DNA of 23,396 nt, taken from the NCBI GenBank assembly GCA_964643965.1, contig CAZXVH010000085.1:1-23396 (forward strand), read 5' to 3'. Shown here piece by piece: positions 7,680 through 16,900 of this stretch; within the stretch, counting starts at the first letter, position 1; each line of letters starts with the position of its first letter. The notes beneath the pieces were generated by a model, which was not told where the DNA came from, did no database searches, and worked only from the letters and a program-made list of their open reading frames with translations. This stretch comes from GCA-2746795 sp964643965. GTDB taxonomy: Bacteria > Chloroflexota > Anaerolineae > Promineifilales > Promineifilaceae. The position numbers were made by a program, and so were the translations under genes.

Positions 7680-7724
7680 ACAGTGAACAGTGGACTGTAA
7701 ACTGTAAACTGTAAATTGTAAACC
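7680..7724 (+). repeat. Short degenerate direct repeats after the binding-protein gene
   Basis: A run of 7-8 base units alternates CAGTGGA/CAGTGAA and then ACTGTAA repeated four times with drift. It is a simple-sequence spacer directly after the stop codon and has no open frame. It lies just before the terminator hairpin. Confidence 0.6.
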
Positions 7725-7732
7725 GATATCAG

Positions 7733-7770
7733 GCAGCGTCAGAGGCGGAAGTCTCTGACGCTGCTTTGTT
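7733..7770 (+). terminator. Intrinsic terminator or attenuating hairpin after the binding-protein gene
   Basis: GCAGCGTCAGAG (7733-7744) pairs perfectly with CTCTGACGCTGC (7753-7764) over 12 bp with an 8-base loop, followed by TTTGTT. The T tract is short, so it may be leaky. A partial terminator between binding protein and permease is a common way to make more binding protein than membrane components. Confidence 0.65.
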
Positions 7771-7829
7771 ATATGGGTATTTCAAGGTATTATTTGCCTG
7801 ACCCTAAAATACAACAACCCTGCGTGTGC

Positions 7830-7863
7830 AGAAGTTCAACTTTTCTAAAAAAGTTGAACTTCT
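7830..7863. promoter_or_regulatory. Perfect 15-bp inverted repeat upstream of the permease gene
   Basis: AGAAGTTCAACTTTT (7830-7844) and AAAAGTTGAACTTCT (7849-7863) are perfect inverted copies around the 4-base loop CTAA. There is no T tract after it on the plus strand. It lies 33 bases before the permease ATG and could be an mRNA-stabilising hairpin, an operator, or part of a dispersed repeat. Which one applies cannot be decided from this window. Confidence 0.7.
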
Positions 7864-7896
7864 TGACTGGCAGACCCCCACAAAACAGGAGACATT

Positions 7897-8688
7897 ATGA
7901 CCGGACCGGAAATTCAAATTCAGGATGAAAACTGGACCTCAAATTGGCGCGAGTTCCCCTGGTGGCTAATAGCGATCATTGGCTTCATTATGTTGATGGC
8001 TGTCCTCATCATCACCGATCCTGAAATTCAAGAAGTTTTTCTATTTATCATACCGGGCATTTGGCTGACGCTCGAGATCACCTTATTTGCCTTTGTGCTG
8101 GCCCTGATTTTTGGCATGTTAGCTGGCTTGGGGCGGATTAGTAAAAACAGCCTGATTCGTAACATTGCCATCACCTATGTAGAGTTCATCCGCGGGGTGC
8201 CCACACTGGTATTGATTTTGACATTGGCTTATGTGCTGGTACCCACGCTCAGTGGAGCGGTGGGAGTTGATAACCGGGATGTTTCTGCGGAAGCACGCGG
8301 GATTTTGGCGCTGGCCATTATCTACGGCGCTTTTTTGGCAGAAATTTTCCGGGCGGGCATTGAGTCTATCACCAAGGGGCAGATGGAAGCGGCCCGTTCG
8401 TTGGGCATGAATTATCGGCAGGCGATGCAATATATTATTTTGCCGCAGGCCGTTCGTAATATTTCACCGGCATTGGGCAACGATTTTATTGCCATGCTCA
8501 AGGATTCCTCTCTGATATCGGTGTTGGCGGTGCGGGAGTTGACGCAGCGGGCGCGTTTGTACGCGGGCAGTACCTTTCGTTTCCAGGATTCTTACCTGGT
8601 CTTGACTTTTTGTTACTTGACGATGACCCTTATTTTGAGCCTGCTGTTACGCTGGTATGAAAACCGGATGGGAAAGGATGCACGTTGA
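7897..8688 (+). CDS. Polar amino-acid ABC transporter permease
   Basis: This 263-residue permease of the His/Glu/Gln/Arg family has about five hydrophobic helices, at roughly residues 23-40, 55-80, 88-118, 135-155 and 235-252. The conserved region YVEFIRGVPTLVLI (94-107) is characteristic of this family. The cytoplasmic EAA loop is clear at EAARSLGMNYRQAMQYIILPQA (from residue 164), where the ATPase docks. It forms the membrane channel as a homodimer or with a partner; only one permease gene is present here. AGGAGA about 5 bases before ATG 7897 is a good ribosome site. Its stop TGA overlaps the start region of the ATPase gene. Confidence 0.93.
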   Translation: MTGPEIQIQDENWTSNWREFPWWLIAIIGFIMLMAVLIITDPEIQEVFLFIIPGIWLTLEITLFAFVLALIFGMLAGLGRISKNSLIRNIAITYVEFIRGVPTLVLILTLAYVLVPTLSGAVGVDNRDVSAEARGILALAIIYGAFLAEIFRAGIESITKGQMEAARSLGMNYRQAMQYIILPQAVRNISPALGNDFIAMLKDSSLISVLAVRELTQRARLYAGSTFRFQDSYLVLTFCYLTMTLILSLLLRWYENRMGKDAR

Positions 8689-8690
8689 TC

Positions 8691-9431
<741 letters not shown>

Positions 9432-9482
9432 TGTCCGTAACCCGAAGTCCGTATGACGTTATCCGACGACGTTTTCCAGAAG

Positions 9483-9502
9483 TGGCGACCTTCGGGTTGC
9501 CA
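9483..9502 (+). terminator. UUCG-capped hairpin after the transporter operon
   Basis: TGGCGACC (9483-9490) pairs with GGTTGCCA (9495-9502), one G-T pair included, around a TTCG loop closed by C-G, an exceptionally stable RNA tetraloop. No T tract follows, so it may act as an RNA end or processing signal and not as a classic terminator. It separates the transporter operon from the conflict locus. Confidence 0.5.
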
Positions 9503-9589
9503 ATTACCGATTACGGAGGCTAGATAATCGGCAAAAAGCTTTCTAATTTTGACTGATGTTGCAAAAAATTTAGTTACTAACCCAATATC

Positions 9590-10912
9590 ATGGAACCTCT
9601 AAGAAGTTACCATTTGATACAAGATAATTTTAAGAAAGCGGAGATTCAAATATTTTGCTTTGATATTAAAGTGCCGTATGAGGAATTGGATGAAAAAACG
9701 CTTAGTAGATTAGCACAGAGTTTGTATGAATGGATGGTAGCCAGAGGAAGAATGCTCGCTTTTTTGGAGGAGTTAAAACGGCAGCGCCCCAATCTTTCGG
9801 CAGACATTCCCTTCTGTTTCCATGAATTTATCGCCGAACAATGTAATACCGAACAGAAGATAAATGATTTAATCGCGGCGCTAAATCTTACGGAAGATTT
9901 GCCCAGTAGCTATTCGGTTGGGGAGAGAGCCTGGCGCGAAGATAAGGCGGAAAAACTACAAAGTCGTATGCTGGAAACGGGGCAGTGGGATCGCCTGCTA
10001 CAAGTTATGGCAGGACAAACTGATGATCACATTACCCTGGAGCGGCTGGAAGCTGTTTTTTCACTTGAAGCTAAAACACCATCTATCACTCCGCCGCCTC
10101 CAGAACCCACGCCGCCGGCCGAAGCACGGCCGTTTCCCTTTGACCCTTTTCTACAATTAAATTTTATTTCGCAGCACGCCGCGTTTCGCCAGCATGTACA
10201 CCAACCTGTGGTGGCCTTCGCCATTTTGGGGCTGCCCAATACTTACTTGAAGCTGAGTTTGCGTCTGCTGCTTAAGCGGTTGCTCGCCTGGACTACCACA
10301 GAAACGGCCGTTTCCCGCATGATGCCGGCCGTTGACTTTCTGCCTGATGATCCTGACGCCATTTGGAAGCAGATAGCCAGTAAAGTTGGCCTGGGCATGG
10401 CCGGTTTCAGTTTCCCCCTCAGCGACGAAGATAAGCAAAAAATTGCCCAGGGCGTCTTCAACCGCTTGAAAACGCAGCATGTCATCTTTATTTTTGAAGG
10501 CATAAACGATACCCTGGCGCAGCTTTTAATACGCCACTTCTGGCAGAAATTGATCACAGAAGTGACCGCTTTGCGTGAGGACGCCGGTGATGGACCAGAC
10601 ACCAAATTACTCGCTTTTCTGGTAGACAATCGCGGCCAATTGTCTGAAGACGCCTTCAACACTGCGCCGCCTCCGGCTCCCATCGTGCTGCCGCCGGTTG
10701 GCCCGCTAACGCCGAACGATTTGTTACATTGGTTATTGACCCTGCCCGCCGGCGGTGGCGACCCTCGCCTGCGTGACTTTGCCCATCAACCACAGGTAGA
10801 AGAGATGGTTTTGCAAGTAAGCCAGGGCGTACCAGACAAAGTGCTGGAATATATTTGTGCGCAGTGCGGCTATGATTATTATGGAGAGTTTAACAGTTGG
10901 CTCCAGAGTTGA
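9590..10912 (+). CDS. Tandem effector-associated-domain protein with inactive STAND-like domain
   Basis: This is a 440-residue protein. Residues 1-70 form an EAD/bacterial death-like helical domain (pattern YHLIQDNFKKAEIQIFCFDI, VPYEELDEKTLSRLAQSL, then an arginine-rich end RQRPNL). Residues 75-143 form a second EAD (FHEFIAEQCNTEQKINDLI, WREDKAEKLQSRML). A Pro-rich linker (165-185) leads to a domain at 190-350 with strand-helix order like a STAND NTPase (VVAFAILG, LLLKRLL, HVIFIFEGI, HFWQKL). It has no Walker A G-x4-GK[ST], so it is an iSTAND-type, probably non-hydrolysing sensor. A helical C-terminus follows. EADs recruit partners carrying like domains. The gene opens the conflict operon; no Shine-Dalgarno precedes ATG 9590, so it could be leaderless. 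Its stop overlaps the next gene by 16 bases. Confidence 0.75.
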   Translation: MEPLRSYHLIQDNFKKAEIQIFCFDIKVPYEELDEKTLSRLAQSLYEWMVARGRMLAFLEELKRQRPNLSADIPFCFHEFIAEQCNTEQKINDLIAALNLTEDLPSSYSVGERAWREDKAEKLQSRMLETGQWDRLLQVMAGQTDDHITLERLEAVFSLEAKTPSITPPPPEPTPPAEARPFPFDPFLQLNFISQHAAFRQHVHQPVVAFAILGLPNTYLKLSLRLLLKRLLAWTTTETAVSRMMPAVDFLPDDPDAIWKQIASKVGLGMAGFSFPLSDEDKQKIAQGVFNRLKTQHVIFIFEGINDTLAQLLIRHFWQKLITEVTALREDAGDGPDTKLLAFLVDNRGQLSEDAFNTAPPPAPIVLPPVGPLTPNDLLHWLLTLPAGGGDPRLRDFAHQPQVEEMVLQVSQGVPDKVLEYICAQCGYDYYGEFNSWLQS

Positions 10913-11598
10913 TCTTTACCGGTGAGTTTTGCCGCCCCTATCTGCCCGAGCCGGGTCTGGTGGAGGTGGTGAACCAGGCGATTTTGTTGGAACGGCCGTT
11001 ACTGCTCAAAGGCGCTGCGGGTTCCGGCAAATCCAGCCTGGCCGCCGCCGTCGCCGCCGAATTCAGCCAACGGTCTGGTACGGATTGGCCCTACGAAGTG
11101 TGGCGCGTCCGCTCCACCAGCAGCGCCCGCGACGGCCTCTACACCTACGACAGCGTGGCTCGACTGCGTGACGCCCAGTTGGCCGCCAACAGGCGGGCCG
11201 CCAAAGGGCGACAAATCAACATCAGCCCGGAAAAGTATATTCATTTGGGTCCGCTGGGACGGGCTATCACCAATCCGCGCCGCACCGTCATGCTCATCGA
11301 CGAAATCGACCGCGCCGACATCGACTTTCCCAACGATTTGCTGGTGGAATTGGATGAACTGCAATTCCAAATCATCGAAACCGGCCAGACCGTTACGGCG
11401 CAGGCCGCCAAACCCCTCATCATCATCACCAGCAACGATGAAAAAGGGCTGCCGGCGGCATTCTTACGCCGCTGCCTTTTCTATTACCTGGAATTTCCGC
11501 AAACAGACCGCTTTTTTGAGATTATAAACACGCGCTTTCCTGAGGTACAAGCCGAGACCACGGAAGCACACGTCAGCGGTATAAAAGTACGAGATTAA
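10897..11598 (+). CDS. MoxR-type AAA+ ATPase 1, core only (lid missing)
   Basis: This 233-residue ATPase has Walker A GAAGSGKSS (39-47), an insert with GLYTYDSVARLRDAQLA (80-96), Walker B VMLIDEID (131-138) followed by RADIDFPNDLLVELDE, sensor 1 IIITSND (N180) and the arginine-finger pair R191/R192 in FLRRC. It is clearly paralogous to the next gene but stops soon after the core and lacks the helical lid. MoxR ATPases remodel client proteins, usually with a vWA partner; here they probably work with the vWA protein two genes downstream. The start is TTG 10897, inside the previous gene, with GGAGAG about 8 bases upstream; no ATG gives the conserved N-terminus. The missing lid suggests it forms mixed rings with its paralogue, or has decayed (inference). 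Confidence 0.85.
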   Translation: MAPELIFTGEFCRPYLPEPGLVEVVNQAILLERPLLLKGAAGSGKSSLAAAVAAEFSQRSGTDWPYEVWRVRSTSSARDGLYTYDSVARLRDAQLAANRRAAKGRQINISPEKYIHLGPLGRAITNPRRTVMLIDEIDRADIDFPNDLLVELDELQFQIIETGQTVTAQAAKPLIIITSNDEKGLPAAFLRRCLFYYLEFPQTDRFFEIINTRFPEVQAETTEAHVSGIKVRD

Positions 11599-11620
11599 GC
11601 CAAATCCGGAGGCAAGCAAA

Positions 11621-12682
11621 ATGCCACAACATGAAGCAGAACAAGACATTATTCTTTATGACGGCTCCTTACAACCAAAGGAAGCGGATCAGAAGGTGCG
11701 CCAGAAGCACAACAAAAACCAGTTATCGCCCTATTTGCCCCAGCCTGATCTGGTGCAGGCGGTGGCGTTGGCTGCCTTTTTGAAACGGCCGTTACTGCTG
11801 CGGGGTGAACCGGGCTGCGGCAAATCTCGGCTGGCTGAAGCGGTGGCTTTTGAATTGGGCAAACGCAACCATGTGGAAGAGTGGCCCTATGAATTTTGGC
11901 CGGTGAAATCCACCAGCCGGGCGCGTGACGGCCTCTACACCTTCGACGCCGTCAGCCGCCTGCGCCAGGCCCAGTTGGCGGCGGCTAAAGCACAAGGGGG
12001 AGATGAAACGGCCGTTATCGCCGACGATCACGAAGACCTCAACCAATACGTCAAAGATGGGCCGCTGGGCCGCGCCTTCAAAAACAAACGGCGCACCGTC
12101 GTCCTCATCGACGAAATCGACAAAGCCGACATCGACTTTCCCAACGATCTGCTGATTGAACTGGATGAAAAACGGTTCAAAATAGACGAGTTGAGCCGTT
12201 TCCGAGAAGATGGCGTGGAAGAAGAAGCCTGGGTCGAAGCGGAATCAGAACCGATTATTTTTATCACCAGCAACCATGAAAAAGAGCTGCCCGACGCCTT
12301 TCTGCGCCGCTGCGTCTTTTTCTACATCGAATTCCCCGACGCCGATCTGCTCCAGAAAATTGTCACCGCCCACTGCCTGCCGGCAACGCCGTCCCCCGTC
12401 CAGGAGCAGTTGGTGGGTACAGCCGTGGAGCGGTTCATCAAATTACGCGCCGATTTAGAGCAGATGGTTGGGGAGGCGGGCAAGCTCGTTTCTACCAGCG
12501 AACTCATCGATTGGGTAAAAGTGCTGCTCCATCGTCATGATCCGGCCGCTGCTTTGGCGCTGCTCACCGAAGCCGGCGAAAACCGCATCCCTTACCGCTC
12601 GGTCTTGCTTAAAAACAAGGATATTTTGCAGAAATACGCTGAACCAGAATCGTTAATCGGCAAACCTTCGCCGGGGGCTTAA
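11621..12682 (+). CDS. MoxR-type AAA+ ATPase 2, full length
   Basis: This 353-residue AAA+ ATPase of the vWA-associated MoxR class has Walker A GEPGCGKSR (62-70), Walker B VVLIDEIDKAD (160-170), a DIDFPNDLLIELDE helix, sensor 1 ITSNHE (N218), arginine fingers at R229/R230, and a helical lid (about 255-340, with LVSTSELIDWVKVLL). An N-terminal stretch of about 30 charged residues precedes the conserved SPYLPQPDLVQAV. Two acidic insertions (125-145 and 193-210) distinguish it from the first ATPase. GGAGG at about 11607-11611 precedes ATG 11621. The last residues (PSPGA) are encoded by a hairpin element that runs past the stop codon, so the natural C-terminus may have been altered by that repeat. 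It probably drives ATP-dependent remodelling with the vWA protein. Confidence 0.92.
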   Translation: MPQHEAEQDIILYDGSLQPKEADQKVRQKHNKNQLSPYLPQPDLVQAVALAAFLKRPLLLRGEPGCGKSRLAEAVAFELGKRNHVEEWPYEFWPVKSTSRARDGLYTFDAVSRLRQAQLAAAKAQGGDETAVIADDHEDLNQYVKDGPLGRAFKNKRRTVVLIDEIDKADIDFPNDLLIELDEKRFKIDELSRFREDGVEEEAWVEAESEPIIFITSNHEKELPDAFLRRCVFFYIEFPDADLLQKIVTAHCLPATPSPVQEQLVGTAVERFIKLRADLEQMVGEAGKLVSTSELIDWVKVLLHRHDPAAALALLTEAGENRIPYRSVLLKNKDILQKYAEPESLIGKPSPGA

Positions 12683-12754
12683 ACCCCCGGCTAAAAAGCA
12701 GCGCCCCGTGAACAGGGCTGCGCCGGTTCAAAGCCGGGTTCACCCGGCGCGGTT
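12670..12754. repeat. Hairpin-rich, REP-like element between MoxR2 and vWA genes
   Basis: Consecutive GC-rich hairpins fill the junction. GCCGGGGG (12670-12677) pairs with CCCCCGGC (12684-12691) around CTTAAA. A weaker imperfect stem covers 12699-12720. GCCGGG (12733-12738) pairs with CCCGGC (12743-12748) around TTCA and is followed by GCGGTTTT; this last stem competes with an outer one, GCGCCGG/CCGGCGC (12720-12726/12744-12750). The first hairpin includes the stop codon region of the MoxR2 gene. It may be a mobile REP-type repeat or a partial terminator. Confidence 0.65.
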
Positions 12755-12789
12755 TTGGAGGTGGCCGTAGATCACCCTTTAATCAACAC

Positions 12790-13959
12790 ATGAATACCAC
12801 AGATACCACTCACCCGCTTTATCAACTTTTCACCAGATTGCGCCTGGCTGGTTTGCCCCTGGGCTTCACCGACTATGAAGTGGTGCTGCGGGCCGTGCAG
12901 GGCGGCCTGGATCAGGGGGACAGGGAGACGTTGGCGAAGCTGTGCCGCGCGTTGTGGCTAAAATCCCGCGACCCGGCTTACGGCCGTTTGTTTGAGCATC
13001 ATTTTGAAAACTTGATACCCGCCGCCTTTGGCCGAAAGCAGTTTGCACAACCTGAGCCGGTGGAAAGGGTGAAAATTGAGAGAGGGGCAGGGGAAAAGCG
13101 GACAGAGGGGGAAGAAACGGCCGTTTTCCCCATAGACGAGGTAGAGCTAGACCCCATTGAAGAGGAAGTCGCACCGCAGCCCATCGACCCTGCCTATCAA
13201 ACCGTCTCCCACATGGAAGCGATGAGCGGCTACGAAGATGAAGCGCTCGTGGCTGAATCCACCCGCCGCCAGTTGCAAATCGTCAGTGAATTTTATCTCA
13301 GCTTCACCGCCGACTATCTGCCCGTCACCAGCCGCCAGATGAAGCAAAACTGGCGCTATCTGCGCCGCGCCACCCGCTCCGGCCCGCCCGTAGAACTAGA
13401 CATCGAAGCCACCGTCGATAAAATCGCCCGCGACGGCTATCTGGCCGATCCGGTGCTGCGTCCCCGCCGCGTCAACCGGGCGCAGCTCGTCTTGCTCATC
13501 GACCAGGATGGCTCCATGACGCCTTTCCACTCTTTGGGACGCCGTTTGCAGCTTTCTGCCAGAGAGGGCGGCCGTTTGGGGGCGGCCGATGTCTACTATT
13601 TCCACGACTGCCCTGGCGACTATCTCTATCTCGATCCCTATTATCAAACATTCCTCAAAGTACCGGATTTATTGGCCCAACTGCATCCCATGCACACCTC
13701 GGTACTCATTTTTAGCGACGGTGGCGCGGCGCGGGGTCGTTTTGACCCGGCCCGCATCGACCAGACGGAGACATTTTTACAAAAATTGCAGCAGGCGGTG
13801 CGCCATCTCGCCTGGTTGAATCCCATGCCGCAAACGCGATGGCAGGGCAGCAGCAGCGGCCCCATCTCCCAAATGGCGCCCATGTTTGAAACAAACCGTT
13901 TAGGCTTACAAGGGGCCATCAAAGCGCTGCGCGGTCGTCGCCCCCATGCCCTGGAGTAA
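12790..13959 (+). CDS. vWA-domain protein (CoxE-like), MoxR partner
   Basis: This 389-residue protein has an N-terminal helical region (1-80, with LPLGFTDYEVVLRAV), a low-complexity acidic linker (85-135), a conserved middle segment (LPVTSRQMKQNWRYLRR, 177-193) and a vWA domain at about 230-389. The vWA domain shows the metal-site loop DQDGSM (238-243) and SDGG (D310), and ends with WLNPMP and GPISQMAPMF, typical of CoxE-like vWA proteins. The usual metal-binding DxSxS is here DxDGS, with aspartate in place of the first serine. vWA proteins act as adaptors between MoxR ATPases and clients. No Shine-Dalgarno precedes the ATG. It ends 3 bases before the GTG start of the giant gene, which suggests coupled translation. 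Confidence 0.9.
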   Translation: MNTTDTTHPLYQLFTRLRLAGLPLGFTDYEVVLRAVQGGLDQGDRETLAKLCRALWLKSRDPAYGRLFEHHFENLIPAAFGRKQFAQPEPVERVKIERGAGEKRTEGEETAVFPIDEVELDPIEEEVAPQPIDPAYQTVSHMEAMSGYEDEALVAESTRRQLQIVSEFYLSFTADYLPVTSRQMKQNWRYLRRATRSGPPVELDIEATVDKIARDGYLADPVLRPRRVNRAQLVLLIDQDGSMTPFHSLGRRLQLSAREGGRLGAADVYYFHDCPGDYLYLDPYYQTFLKVPDLLAQLHPMHTSVLIFSDGGAARGRFDPARIDQTETFLQKLQQAVRHLAWLNPMPQTRWQGSSSGPISQMAPMFETNRLGLQGAIKALRGRRPHALE

Positions 13960-13962
13960 AAA

Positions 13963-16900
13963 GTGGTAGATAGGCTGGAAAAATACAGCTCTGAACAAAT
14001 AGAGGCGGCCGACGACCGCCTGGCTTCGTTTGCCCGCAAATTTGGCCGGCCGCATCGCTATCTGGCCTATCACGCCGCCTTTCCGGTGGCGCTGACGCCC
14101 GACATGCTTTACCAGATTTGGAACAACTTCCGGCTGGATGTGCGTGGTAACTTGCTCAATATTCCCTGGGTGGCCGTGGCTGATTTGCTCCTTTCTAATC
14201 TGTGTGATGAAGTGGGTCATGAGCTTTACCAGATCGATGGCGTGGTGCGCGACCTGCTGCTGGACGAATTGGAAACAGACCCCTGTTTTGGTTTAGAACG
14301 GGTGATGACGCTGGCAAAGTTTCTTGAGGATTACGTGGCTCATGCCATGAATTTGGGGGAAACCGCCCCGCCAGATGAACGAACGTTGGCGCAGGCGCAG
14401 TCCTGGACCGCTTTGGCTTATCGTGAACCGGGAGAAACGGCCGTTTCCCTCACCGAAAAACTACAAGCGCTGGATTGGAACGATGAGCGAGATTTGCTGG
14501 AAATCGGGCGCATTTCCCGGCTGCTGCAAACCTTTGGCAAACCGTTGGCGGAGGCTGGGCAGCAGAATTTGCTCACCTATGCCCAGGTGGCTCAAGAAAT
14601 CGCGGCTGGCAATCTGGAAAAAGCGGTGGCAATCGGCCAAAGCGCCAACCTGGGGGCGGCGGTGGCTATCGCTGGCAAGCAGTTGCAGCTGCCCACCGCC
14701 TTTGCTGACCGTATGCGCCAAGAGGCGTCCTTATATGGGTCAACTGTGCCTGATCTGGATTTGGCAACGGAGCCACCTGTGGAGAGCGACTCCGTACATC
14801 TAAGTATTGGGCTACCCACTGGCGAGGAATGGTCGAAATTCGCTCCATTGCTGGTCGAAGAATGGTATGAATTGCGGCTGTCAATTGGTAGCGGCTCTTT
14901 CATGGCAATAGATTCATTTGGGGCCTTGCCATCCAGTATAAATATTCAGGTGGTGTTGTTTTTATTAGATGAGGAGATGCAATTTTACGAAACACAAGCG
15001 GCGATAAACCTGACACAGGAAATGGATATTCGTTTGCAAAAAGCTGCTCCCTCAAATCCTACATTGTCTGGTAATTCTATTAAATTTTCTCTCCACGCTC
15101 CTAAAAAACCGGGAACTTACCGTTTCCGCTGCAACCTCTACCATGAGCAGCTTTTGCTGCAATCCCGCCTGGTGGAACTGGTGGTCAGCGACCAGCCCGT
15201 TGAGCAGCCAGAGCCACAGTTTCGGGTGACGCTGGATTACGATCTAGGCCAGCCCTGGAACGCCGACGCCCTCTCCCGTCTGGGCAGTTACAAACTCAGC
15301 CTGCAAATCAGCGATGACTACCGCCTCTTTTTATTGGCAGAAAACGGCTTCAAAGATCAAATACAATGGCGTGAAGATGAATGGCAGGCCTGGGTGGAAA
15401 TGTCGCGGCAGGCGCTGCGTAACGCGGCCTGGGGTGATGACGAGCCATATCATCCAGGCAAAGCGTATCAGTATGAGCGGCCAGACCTGGACAGGCTGCG
15501 CCCGGATTTGGTGCGCATGGCGATTCGCGGCAGCCGCCTCTTTGCTGCTGTCATGGACAGCCTGTCGCAGGGGCCAGAAGCCGGTTTTGCGCTCATAGAC
15601 GGCCTGCTGTTGCCTGGCGTGGTGCAAATTGCCCTGCCGGCCGGCGTGACCAGCCAGCCGTTTACCGCTTTTTACGATTATCCGCTGGATGGCGGCCTGA
15701 CCTCTGACAGCTATTCTCTGTGTGGTACCTTTCTCGATGCCTTCAAACGGGGGCAGCCTTTAGCAGAATGTGACTGTTTTCAAGGTCGCTGCCCCTCTTA
15801 CAACGACGAAAAGGTCGTTTGTCCCAGCGGTTTTTGGGGATACCGCCATGTTATCGGCCTGCCGCTGCCGGCCGGAGAAGAATCTGTACCAACAACCATC
15901 CCCATGGGACAGCAGCCCCGTTTGTCGCTGCATCTCTCCACCCATCCCGATTTGACGCCGGCCCAGCAGCACCAGTTCGCCCTGACTTCGATGATGAATG
16001 AGGCGTCCGGCGAGATGGAAACGGCCGTTACCCGGCAAGAATCGCTGGATTTGATGGCGCAAAACAAGGCGCAAGTGGTTTACTTTTACAGTCGGGCCGG
16101 CGTGGTGCGGAATCGGCCGTATCTGCAAGTCGGTCCGCCTGAAGAAAAAGGCATCGCTCGTAGCAACCTCCACACCTCGCGTATTCACTGGACATTGCCC
16201 CGACCGCTGGTATTTCTGAACGCCATCAACGCCAGCCCTGCCTTTACGCCGGATGGCAGCCGGGATTTGCTAACCGGTTTCATGGAAACAGCGGGGGCGG
16301 CCGGTTTGATCAGCCCTGAAATGACTGTGTTTGAACAGGCTGCTACCATTTTTTCTGAAGAATTTTTGCGCCTGTTCATGGTGGAACGCCTGCCGGCCGG
16401 CGAAGCCATGCGCCTCACCCGCCTGCGTTTTCTGGGGCAGGGGAATCCGCTGGGGCTGGTCTATCATTTATATGCCCTGCCCAGCCTGATGCTGGTTTAT
16501 GATGACAGGCTGGCGGCGGCGGAAACGGCCGTTTCTGCCCAACCACAAACATTGTTGGGGACGCTGGTTGAGGTGTTTAGTTTCGATGAATTGGCGCTGC
16601 TGGCTTATGAATTGGGCATTGATATTGACAATCTGCCCGGCGTTGATAAAGAGGCCAAAGTAGAGGCGCTGCTGGCACATCTGGATCGGGAAAACGGCCG
16701 TGAACAACTGCTGGCGGCCGCTGCTGAGATGCGGACTAATCTTGATTGGGGGCAATATGGCACTGTAGGTACAGCCCCGGCCGGCCCTTTCCTCTATCGC
16801 GCCATTGATCTGTATTTTTCTCAAGGCGAATTGGAAACGCTTTGCTTTGATCTAAACATTGATTACGAATCGCTGCCCGGCCAGACGAAAATCCGCAAGG

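Noticed and set aside
7680..7724. Short direct repeats that could suggest a CRISPR array
   Set aside because: Units are only 7-8 bases with no spacers and no cas genes nearby; they are simple-sequence repeats.
9549..9577. TTGACT at 9549-9554 as the -35 box of the conflict operon promoter
   Set aside because: No acceptable -10 box occurs at 16-18 bases, so no promoter is called; the operon's promoter remains unidentified.
15760..16188. 142-codon minus-strand ORF inside the giant gene
   Set aside because: The plus-strand frame is continuous with clear CHAT-type motifs here; the minus ORF has no domain or start signal.
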